A stretch of DNA of 42,300 nt, taken from positions 1 through 42,300 of the forward strand of contig BQKZ01005833.1 in assembly GCA_036244855.1 (NCBI GenBank), read 5' to 3'. The stretch is from Temnopleurus reevesii (taxonomy: Eukaryota; Echinodermata; Echinoidea; Temnopleuroida; Temnopleuridae). A program made the translations under genes and the position numbers. The notes beneath the pieces were generated by a model that was not told where the DNA came from, did not search any database, and was given only the letters and a program-made list of their open reading frames with translations. Position 1 is the first letter of the stretch. Each line of letters begins with the position of its first letter. Below are positions 12,890 through 24,800 of this stretch, in pieces.

Positions 12890-15800
12890 TTCCTAGTGAT
12901 GATGATGATGATGATGATGATAATGATGATGGTGATGATGATGATGATGATAATGATGATGCTGCTGCTGCTGATGAGGCTGCTGCTGCTGATGAGGATG
13001 ATGCTGATGATGATGGTGGTGATGATGATCATCATCATGATGATTATCATGTTGATGATGATGATGATGATGAAGACAGGTAAATTAATGCATTTGGTTT
13101 GTCAAGTGCTTGGAGTTTTGACAAATGATATTTATTTTTCACGATCATTATATTTTTTCTAACAAAATACTTGCTATAATGCAACAAAAATGATAGTATT
13201 GGACAGAAGGGAATTCAGGTACTTGTTTTTAGGGATAGTTACTAGCCTTTAATCTCTGCATTGTGCTGGAGATTAAATCTGCTAGATCCTCTTTCGTGCA
13301 AGGATATGAACAATGCATTGTTACTTCTCTTTTCTATGTAGGGAGATGCTAGGAAGTCCATCATCTTAGAAGCGATCCAAGATAACATCTTAGAAGGAGA
13401 GGAGCGTTTCACCCTCTCTCTCACTTCAGCAACAGTTGATGCTGAAATATCTCCTGTCTCAGGTAAGAATCTATTCTCGTTGCACTGCACTCTGCTATTA
13501 TTGTGCAACTGGGTAATTTTGTAACAGGAATTATGGTATTTACATAGATAATATGATAATGAGAAGTAATATCCCATGTNTCCAAGATAATATCTTGGAA
13601 GGAGAGGAGCGTTTCACCCTATCTCTCACTTCTGCTACAGTTGATGCTGAAATATCTCCAGTCTCAGGTAAGAATCTATTCTCATCACACTGCACTCTGC
13701 TATTATTGTGCAACTTGGTAATTTATGAATCAGGAATTATGGTATTTCCATAGATAATATGATAATGAGAAGTAATATCCCATGTTTGTGGTGCTTTACC
13801 CGATGTTACCCTGGTCATAGCCATGGAAGCTCACCGCCAAATATTTAGTGCTCAGGAATATCAACAAGCATATCAGGTATCCATTCTCTCTTGGGTGGAG
13901 AGATGAAAGTGTAGATGAATTTCTTGCCCAAGGAATTAATCTGTGTCAGGAGTGGGATTTGAACCCCAAACCCTGACTTCCATATTATGTACCTCCCCAA
14001 TCTATAATTATTAACATGTAGATGAACTATTTGCATTGTCACCCAATATATGATGTTGAATAGTTCATGGGAGGATGATTCAATAAGTTTCTTCTTGTGT
14101 ATTGTTTGTTCTGCAGGCACAGCTACTGTGGTGATTCTAGCCAACCCTGACTCTGCTGGATCCATCAGCATTCTACCTGACTCAAGAAACGTTTTGATTG
14201 GTGAACCTACACCAGGCTACAATGGACAGGCTTTCATACAGTGAGTGTATATATCATTCTCTTGTCCATTGTGATTCTTGTTGGCAGATTAGATTTTGTA
14301 GCATTTATTGATAATGGAATACTAGTAGAATTTGACATGGGTCATTGTACCTTGTAATTTTGATTTGAAGTTTGAGATGATGTATACCACAGGTATTTCA
14401 AATTCCAGGTAGAAGTGATGAACAATGTTTATTTCACCCACAAACACCCAAATGTCTGCCACTCACCCATTAAGTCATTCATCTGACAAACAATATACAT
14501 AAACCTTCTTTTGAATCGAATAGGAACATATCAAAAGCCATTAACACCTCCATCATAAAATTTCCAACCAAGATTTGAGGAATGTCAACTTATGAAAATT
14601 CTTTAGCAAAAATATTCCCTTTCTGTGCCATCAGTATGAGTTGTGGTGCTACATTTCAATATACATGGTGAGATGACCGGCCTCTGATAATATCTTCCTT
14701 TAGACACATATCTTAAATATTATCTGACAATAAATTCCTTCATCAGTTTGACCCGTGGTAACGGTATCTTTGATGAAGTGACCGTCAACTGGCAGATCTC
14801 TCCCGCTGGTGACAATGCCTTCCTTCGGACGTATGTTTGAAATATTATCTAATAATGTTATTTTTGTCTCATCCTCTCATCAGTCTAACCCGTGGTGCCA
14901 GTATCTTTTTTTTAGATGACCCGCCTATGATATTTTCTTCCTTCAGACATCTGTTTTGAATATTATCTGACAATATTGTTTTGTCTCATTCCTTTTTCAG
15001 TTTGACCCGTGGTGCCGGTATTTTTGGTGAGGTGACCGTCAACTGGCAGATCTCTCCCGCTGGTGACAACGCCTTCCTGCAGACGTCTGGACAAATCATC
15101 TTCAGAGATGGGCAACAGAATGCTACCATTACACTACAGGTCGGTTTTCATTAATAGTTGATGATTAGTAATTGTGATGAAAGTACATGTAATTATGATG
15201 AAAAAGAATAATGAGAGTGATTGATGGTTAAGGAATCTGATGCTAATGTATCGTGGCAGTAGGAAGAGACTACAATACAATGGTGCAATAATGACGCTCG
15301 GTTGAATAAGTTTAGAATATAAAACGCAGTTGAAAGTGCTTTAATAAATGTAGTTGTCATGATGGAACAAAGGATAGCAGATCAATTAGCTTTGTGATTA
15401 TATGTTTGATCTTAATATTTCAAATACATTTCTTTAATTTGAGTATAGAATCAGTGCAAGCTCTTTCATGAGCAGTGATGTCTTTTTTGCTCTTGTAAAT
15501 ATGCATGATCAAGGTGAAATGGAATTCATAGAATAATAATTCTTTTCAATAATGATAAATAAAGTTGACCATGACATATCTAAATGTTTAATCCTCCTCT
15601 TTCTTGCAGACCCTCGATGATTCGATCCCAGAGCTGCGGTCTACATACACATTGGTTCTAGCCTCAGTGACAGGAGGAGCCTCCATAGACTCCTCCTCTG
15701 GTGGTAGCCAGGCAACAGTTGTCATGGTAGCCAGTGATAGTCCGTTCGGTGTGTTTGAATTTGACTTGCCATCTGAGATCACTGTCAGTGAGGATGATAA

Positions 15801-18800
15801 TCAGGTGAGATTATTTCTTTTGCTTGAATTTTTAAAAATACTTTATTTCCATATGATCACGATGGTGGTGGTGACGGTGATGATGATGATTATTCCTCGT
15901 AGCTGTCTGTATAGTCTTTGATCATGGATATATTCAAAGGAGTAAGAATGGAAAAAATATCTAGAGCATTAAAACCTCTTGGAGCATGAATTGATGGATT
16001 AGAGTAATAGAGCACAAATATGAATAAGTGGTGCAGCAGAAGAAAGCAATGAAATTACAGAAATATATATCCACAAGTAATATCAATGATATTTGGACTT
16101 CTAGAAATGAATCCACAGAAATGACTCACACAAAGTCCATCCTCCAATCATACCTGAATGCCCATGTCCCTTTCAGATGAGAACCATATCACCATTATAC
16201 TACTGAAGAGGTGTGTTCAAAAGTTGCAAGCGATCGCAAGTTGCAGTTGATCAGAACGTGCCAATCAAATCCATTGTTTTGTGCACGTCTTGTTAAATGC
16301 GCATACTGGGCGCGAATGAAAATATGCGTTACAATTTGCAAAGTTGCAGTTGATTTGCATTTGATTGTGAACAGCACCCCCTGAGAGATAAATGAAAGGT
16401 CACAAATTCAATTGATCTGCACCTTTGGCTCTTTCATTGTTTGAAAATCATCAAATTATAAAAAGCATCTCCATATCTTCTCTTCCTCCAGGTATCCATT
16501 GCCATCGTACGGAACGCAGGCATCTTTGGCACCGTCCAGGTGTCCTACACCACCACCCCATACACCGCCCAGGAGGGGATGGACTACGCACCGTCCACCG
16601 GTGCCTTGACCTTCTCAGAGGGGGTGGATAGTGTGGATGTTACCATAGCGATACTCCAGGATGAGCTTCCTGAAGGTCCAGAAGCATTCTGGCTTAATCT
16701 CACCACTGTTCAGCTCCTTGCTCCAACGTGAGTCTACTTTCACTGTTTTCTCCCTTTTTCTATACCATGGATTGTTGTAGCTTGCATATACAGGGCTCCT
16801 GGAGAATCATAAGCACCTAGAAAATGAGTTCTAATCAACTTTTTGTGTGTCTGACCCACTTTTCCATTAGGCTACTCAAATCATGTTAATTTTGAGAATG
16901 CTACACATAAACTAAAACGCATAGAAGAACAATAAGTCAATTTAAGATTTCCCAATTAATTTTTACAAATGAAAGTATGTTTTTCTTTTCTTTGACCTTA
17001 ATAGAAACACTGACTACACACCAATCAATGGGCTCCAGCGTGACATGCCTCCAATCCTTGGCTCCTTGTCTGTAAAGACTGTGATCATTAATGCTAATGA
17101 TAATGCTGAAGGCATCATAGAGTTTGATAAGTCACTTTATGAAGGTAAGTTGATGTGTCTCCTGATTGTTATTACAAGTTCTAAGGTTTTAGGGCCAATT
17201 CTGAAAAGAAGTAAACTTTCTTTATACGTTTGACAGCACTCTTTTAAAAAGTTCCTCTTTTAAAAGCTTTATGAGCTCCTCAAACCATCTTTATTTTGAG
17301 AGCATTACACATATAAATCAGAAAGTATATAGTACATATATAATATTGTATAAGAGTTCTTTGAGATTAATCATGTAGATGGCGTTGGGGAGGATTAATA
17401 TATTTTGTTGAATTGCCCATTACTGATGTGTTCAAATTTTGTCAATCTTCACTTCCAAAATTATCAAGAAATGCAATGTTAGAATGCCTCCTTCCCCCTC
17501 ACCAAAAATTGTTTCATATGATAACTTTACCGAACATCCATATTTTTGTTTGCAGTACAAGAGGATGTTGGCACAGCCATGATTCCTCTTGTCCGCAGCG
17601 CCGGTAACTTTGGATTGGTCAGCGTATCGTTTGAGGTAGACCCTCTGGACGCCACACCCGGCGGCGTAGACTTCCTCCTGACCAGCGGAAAGATCACCTT
17701 CTCCGATGGCCAATCAGAAGCCTTCATCCCAGTGACCATCATCGATGACACCCTCAAGGAGTTTTCCGAGTCGTTCAACATCCGTCTGACGGGAACAGAA
17801 GGCGGTGCCCTCTTGGGTGGAAACATGACAGCGACGGTGGTGATATCGAAGAGCGATGGTCCTGATGGTTTGATTGGCTTTACCCTCTCTAACCTGGACA
17901 GGGTGATTGCTAACCCTCCTGATGATAGAGATCTCACGTTCACTATAGAGCTGTCTGGAGGACTGGATGAATACCTAGTTGGTACAGAGGTGAGATACAT
18001 TATAGTTCAAGCTTTTCTATAACTGCAACCAATGATAGAGATTTCATAGTTGATATTTAACTCTCAGGATGTCTTGATAGATACCACTAGTGAGATATAT
18101 GCATGAGGTTTTCATATGAATATTTTCATATGAATTCAAGCCTTTTATCACAATTAAATAGCTGAGAGCATTTTTGTTCAGCTGCCTTCAATATTCACAT
18201 TTTCATTTTTGGCATCTCTGTACATGTATGGACTTAGGGGCAAACTAGGATTCGTTCATCATTGTATCAACTCTCACATACACCTAACTCTAACGTAAAT
18301 TTTCCAATGTCTAAAATGTTTTCATTATTTTTTTTTGTACAAATAGATATTCTTATTTTAGGCGATGCTAAGTGAAAGTAACTTGCATATTAGCTTGTAA
18401 ATGTCAGAAACATTTTAGCTCTCTATACCAGGTGGATTGCAAAATGCCTACTGAAAAGTCTTAGAAAATTTTGGAGATGTTAAGCAACTCTTCTATAGAA
18501 GTTTTATGAGGTACTACAATTCCTCTTTAATTGAGAAAAAATTTCATATGACATAGTTCCTCTCTATTTAAACAGGTCCGTTGGAGGATACTTGGTCCCA
18601 ACTCTGATTCCATCCTACAAACATCTGAGGACATCTCTACCCCAATTGGTGGTCTTCAAGGCTCAGTGACCTTTGCCCCAGGTCAGCGAGGGTCACAGAC
18701 CTTTGACCTACGTGTCAAGGCTTACGTTGGGCCAGAGGTGCAGNCAAACACGGCACGGCATCTAGGCACGGTTTTTAAGCGATTTCTCTCCTGTGATTGG

Positions 18801-21800
18801 CCAATTGTGAAGCATCCTTTGCGCAGAGGAGCGCGCTGACCAATAACAACCAAGATAGCGCGTAAATACTGTGCCGTTATGCCGTGCCGTGTTCGGTGTG
18901 CCCGGGCCTTTAGTGCACCTATAAGAGCAGGCACTCAGTATATCTTTAGTCTGCAAATGAAGAATAATGGAATGGGGAATAGGTAGATGATGATGACCTG
19001 TGGTCATTGAAATCTGGGAGACATTATTTTTGAGTAATCAAGCGCCATGAGCGCCCAGCTGTGGCGGACGGCGCTATACAAGAGGCCGGTGCTATACAAG
19101 AGGCCATCATCATCATCAAGTGGTTAGAGTGTCTGGAGAGGTTATGGGTTCAATCTCTGGTGGAGTCATAGCAAAGGTATTGAAAAACAGAGTCTTCTTA
19201 ATACTTTTTGGCTGTCAATCAGTATTCTAAAAGAGGGCAAAGGGGGAATTTAACGTAAGGAGCTAAAAATGGTCAGGCCCATCTGTAGCTCGTACATGTA
19301 CCTGTTCATATGTTCTCTGTATGTGCCTCATGGTCTAGGAATGAATTTGTTAACTTCTCCTCATGCATGGTTCATATTTTCAGAGAGTTGCATTTACTTT
19401 CTGTTATTGATTTCTATAATATAGGTTCAAAAGTTTGGAGATCCCAATGGAATAGTGCAGTTCACAGCAGAATCTGTTCAACCCAGGTACTTTGATGAAC
19501 CAGCAGATGGGAGCCCTTCACTGAAAGTTGCCTTTCCCCTGAGTAGGAGGGAGGGACTGGTAGGAGATATACAGGTAAGATGGCTGGTGGTGGTGGTGGT
19601 GGTGGTGGTGGTGGTGGTGGTGGTGGTGGTGGTGGTGGTGGTGGTGGTGGTGGTGGTGGTGATGATGGTAATGATGGTAGTAATGACAATGATGGTAATG
19701 GTGATGTTGGCGGTGGTTAGGAAGGTGGTGATGATAGTGATGGTGAAGATGATCATATTGGTAGTGGTGATTTTGGGGGTGGTCAAGGCGATGGTATTTG
19801 CGGTGATGGTGGAGCTGTTGGTGATGATGATAATAATAGGAGCCCTTCTCGGAAGTTGGCTTTTTCCTTGAGAAGCAGAGGGTGATGGATATGACATTTA
19901 AGATGACAAATGGTGAGGGTGATGATGGTGGTGGTGGTATTTTTTAGTAAAGGTTATGGTGACAGTGATGGCAGTGCCAATGATGATTAAGAGAAAAGAG
20001 GAGTAGGATGTTGATGATATAAAAAAAGAAGACTGTTATTCCACTTTAAATTTCCTCCAATGGCCCCACAGGTGTATTGGGAGGTGAGAGACTCATCGGG
20101 TATACCAATCACCACTGATATCTCTCCCACCAACGGCACCGTCGAGTTCCCTGAGAACATTGCCACCGCATCCATCCTCCTTGAGGTGCTCCCTGACATT
20201 CTACCGGAGCTAGAGGAGGGATTCACTGTTAACCTCGTCTCTGCTGAAGGAGGTGCTGAGATTGACCCCGTTCTTCATACTTCTGAGTTCTTTGTCAAGT
20301 AAGTTGTAAAGTCATCTTCTAAAGTTAGAGGGGGCTATAGAATTATGAAACCATTAGGATATTGTCAAGTGCTAAATTGCGTTGCTTATTTTGAAGTGAA
20401 TAAGGAAAGTTAAAGCAAAACATGTGCCTTTGAAGTACCATAATGATGGTGAATTTAGATATAAGTTGTATCCTTCAGAATCTCTTTTCACCGTATAGAC
20501 CATTCTTTGGGATAGGCCTTTCAATCTTTCAGAAAGATAAAGAAAATTGTGAAAGCAAACCTAATATTAGAATATTTAAACAACTTTTGAAAAGTTTGGT
20601 CTCTATAGCATTACACTACCAATTGAAGAGTATTTATATATTGATTAATCAACTGGAATCATTGTAGTTTCTATCAATTGTAATGGGATCTTCTCTTTCC
20701 CTATACAGTGCTAATGATGACCCTCATGGTGTCTTCAGTGTGAGTGATGAGAGTCAGACGATCGTCTTGGTTCGGAACAACCAACGTCGTCTAAGCCTCA
20801 CCATTGACAGATCAGCAGGCATTGTGGGAGATGTTCAAGTCAGCTACCATCTTCAGTATAATGATGTGAGTTCATTCTGCCTTACTTTTTCTAAAAGAAA
20901 ATATTTCTGACATCAGTGCATAATGTTTTCATCATGTAACTGAAATTTTTGTTGCATCGAAGATGTCAATTTCTAAAATTTTCCTTCACATTTTTTTGTT
21001 TCAATATCCCATCTTCTTATTGTTTTTTTTTAAATGCAGGGTGTTACAGGCGCTTATGTTCCAAGCACGGGATCAGTTCTTTGCAGGGATGGTAACACTC
21101 AGGTATGTTATACCACTCATTTCTTTCTGATCTTTTCAACTGGTGAGTTGATCTGATGTCTTTTGGTGCTTCTTGAATCCATTCAATCCATCATGGCTGA
21201 AAGATTTAATGAGCATTTAATGCACACACTAAAAAAATGATGTGATACTTCCTAGAAAGGATTTTGTTCTTAGAAATGTGGAAACATCCAATTCTAATTA
21301 CTGGTATGTAGGAGATATTATGTAACATTGACCATGTACATCCGTATTTGAATAAATGAATCTTTATCATGTTCTAGATGATATTTGATTTTTTCTTGTT
21401 CTTCCCACAGTGTGTAGATCAAGTAGCCCTTCTCAATAATGATGTGTTCTTAGCAGAAGGAACAACGTTCACACTTAATCTCACCTCAGTAACATACATG
21501 GGAGCAGATACACGTACGTAAAAAATAAAAAGCAATTAAAATTTGATTTCGTAAATTATGAAATTCAATTTTTCATGTCATCATCAACCTATATCTTTGC
21601 ATGAACAGTTTTTGATGTCAAGCACTTCTTAATGCCATGTCATTGGCCGTGGCCGGCTCTATCTTGGTACAAACAAGAAAGTTACATAATCTGGCAGGCT
21701 GCAATATTCACATTTTTAAACCTGTGTAATGTTATGCTTCGAATGTTGAAAATCCCAAGTTATGTATCAAAATGCTTTGTATGAATTTCTTACAAACTAT

Positions 21801-24800
21801 GAAAAGTTTGTCTGCTCTATTTTCCCGCTTTTATGAATAAGATTTTCTTATTTTTAACTTCTAAATAAAAGAATGCCAGACATTTTGCTTGTATAGATTT
21901 GAGTCAATATAAGTGTTTTGTCTTCTGTGCTTTATCCATCAATGTGATTGATTTTATTTGATTGATTCTTTGTTTATTTCTAGCTGTGATACCACCATCA
22001 ATAGATCCACAAAGTGAAAGTGCTATTGTGATGGTTCCAGGAGAAGTTTCCAACTCACAGGTTGGATTTAGCGAGACAGGAATAATGGTCAATGACGGTA
22101 AGAACTTGAATTTATACATATTCAGATAGTGGTCACTGAGCCATTATGCATTGTTAGTGAGGATGGAATAGGAGGGTTGAGGTTAATTTACAAAATCGTT
22201 GATCAGTAGTTATAAAAAAAAATTCTGAAAAACGATGATGGAATTTTCATTAATTCAGGAAATTTTTGAATTGAATTGAATTAAACATTTATTTCCTTTT
22301 TCATAGACATAATCAATACAAAATAACATGACAAAGTGATAGAATCAAAGGAGGCGAGTAACCTGGAAGCATAGCTAGTGATGGGATCGCCTTTCACGGT
22401 AGTGACAATGATGATGATGACGATAATGATGATGGGAATGATAATAGTGATGATGATTTGATGATGGTTATGATGGTGGTGCTAATGATAGTGGTGGTGA
22501 TGGTGATAGAGATAAATAATTATTGAAATTTCTCTTTATATTCATTTTTCTAAGTTGAGAAATCTTCAATATCTTGCACACCTTGTATTTTTTTTTTGCT
22601 TTCTGCAGCGACCCTTGAAGTGACCCTCACCATCCAGCGATTTGGTAGCTATGGTGATGTGGACGTCACATGGCAGATGGGTCACATGACGGGAGATATC
22701 CCAGCAGGATTCATGGACGGAGCCGTGACCCCCAGTACGGGTCAAATCAGGCTCGTTCAGGGAGAATCTACACAGACATTCACAGTGACGGTCAGTATTA
22801 TTTGGTTGTGCTTTGCTTATTGCTGTCTCAGAACAGTCTTTAAATCAAGTTTCAGATTCTATTATTGTAAGTGCATGTATTTTAAAAGTTAATTTTTCTT
22901 GTAAAAGAATGTTAAAGCGTGCACTCTGATGAAAAACATCTGTGATAGGAAGAGGTTTGAAACACAGAATAATGAAAATGATTGTACAATATGTCCTAAA
23001 TCACTTGCTAAAAGGTCAGATCGTGGGAGATCATAATTAACAAGACTTTAGTGATTTGGTAACCTTCCTCTAAAGGATGTTCAAAAACTTCAACGTTTAC
23101 AAAATTCTGCTGCCCGTCTTCTGACTTTCACTAAAAAGTACGACTCCATATCACCAGTTCTCCGTTCCTTGCATTGGCTACCAGTTGCAAAGAGAATTAT
23201 TTTCAAAATTATTCTTCTTGTACACCATACAGTTCACTCTCTTTCCCCTGAATATTTACAAANNNNNNNNNNNNNNNNNNNNNNNNNNNNNNNNNNNNNN
23301 NNNNNNNNNNNNNNNNNNNNNNNNNNNNNNNNNNNNNNNNNNNNNNNNNNNNNNNNNNNNNNNNNNNNNNNNNNNNNNNNNNNNNNNNNNNNNNNNNNNN
23401 NNNNNNNNNNNNNNNNNNNNNNNNNNNNNNNNNNNNNNNNNNNNNNNNNNNNNNNNNNNNNNNNNNNNNNNNNNNNNNNNNNNNNNNNNNNNNNNNNNNN
23501 NNNNNNNNNNNNNNNNNNNNNNNNNNNNNNNNNNNNNNNNNNNNNNNNNNNNNNNNNNNNNNNNNNNNNNNNNNNNNNNNNNNNNNNNNNNNNNNNNNNN
23601 NNNNNNNNNNNNNNNNNNNNNNNNNNNNNNNNNNNNNNNNNNNNNNNNNNNNNNNNNNNNNNNNNNNNNNNNNNNNNNNNNNNNNNNNNNNNNNNNNNNN
23701 NNNNNNNNNNNNNNNNNNNNNNNNNNNNNNNNNNNNNNNNNNNNNNNNNNNNNNNNNNNNNNNNNNNNNNNNNNNNNNNNNNNNNNNNNNNNNNNNNNNN
23801 NNNNNNNNNNNNNNNNNNNNNNNNNNNNNNNNNNNNNNNNNNNNNNNNNNNNNNNNNNNNNNNNNNNNNNNNNNNNNNNNNNNNNNNNNNNNNNNNNNNN
23901 NNNNNNNNNNNNNNNNNNNNNNNNNNNNNNNNNNNNNNNNNNNNNNNNNTATATAATGTCATTCCCAACATAATCATGCTGCAGGACTTGACAAATCCAC
24001 TTTTCGACAAATGGTTGAAGAAAAATATTGATCACGTGCAACTGCAGAAAATAGTAGAGTTCAAAATACATTAGTATCGACAGACAAAGATAAGAAATAA
24101 AGTAGTGCTGCATAAATACCTTTCTCCTCTATACATCATTTGGTGGTAGACAAATATAGCTCCGTTAGACTTTAAAAAAAATATCAATACGATCCCAATC
24201 TTTCAACTCGTTACAGGTATCCCTGGAGCTAGAGCGAGCCGTAGGAACCCTCGGTAGCGTCCGCGTCACCTACAACACCGTGGCTTACACCGCCGTACCG
24301 GGTGAAGACTACACAGCTGTTAACACCGGCGCCGTGACCCTCGTAGATACTCAGCGCAGTGCAACCATCATAGTCCCACTGCTACAGGATACAGAACCAG
24401 AGCTGGATAAGATCTTCTTTATAAACATCACCGGTGTACAGCTGCTTCCTATTGGATCAGGGGAAGGTTTGTCATTATATTTTTTTCTTTCAGTTAAATA
24501 CTCTATTCAAGTCACTCATAAATTGGAGCAAATTACTAGATGTACCGGGTAGAATGAATGTCACATGTTGTGGTTCAAAAGTGATTTATGTAATTTACAC
24601 AGGTATCTATTTACCTAGCAGTAAAACAAACTTGGGGTAATTTTGTTTAATTATTTCTTTTTACAACTTGGTACTTGTTGCTAGAATGCAAATTGGCTAT
24701 TTAGTTTCTCAGCAATTACTTTGTGATGAAATCAGGAACAATGATGAAATCAGGAACAATCTTTAGTATTTGTCATGTGGTATACTGTGCTGAGGAGGGA

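Noticed and set aside
12709..13162. Asp-rich and Met-rich frames after exon 17
   Set aside because: Microsatellite translation beyond a good donor at 12776.
17527..18000. 157-codon open frame on the minus strand
   Set aside because: Antisense shadow of exon 24, which has clear Calx-beta motifs and splice sites on the plus strand.
19118..19190. tRNA gene
   Set aside because: A- and B-box-like motifs only; I see no paired acceptor stem or anticodon arm.
19478..19897. Poly-Pro and poly-Thr frames on the minus strand
   Set aside because: Complement of the GGT tract.
23234..24113. Frames of 250-300 residues on both strands
   Set aside because: Almost entirely unknown residues from the N gap; only the LINE relic at its left edge is real.
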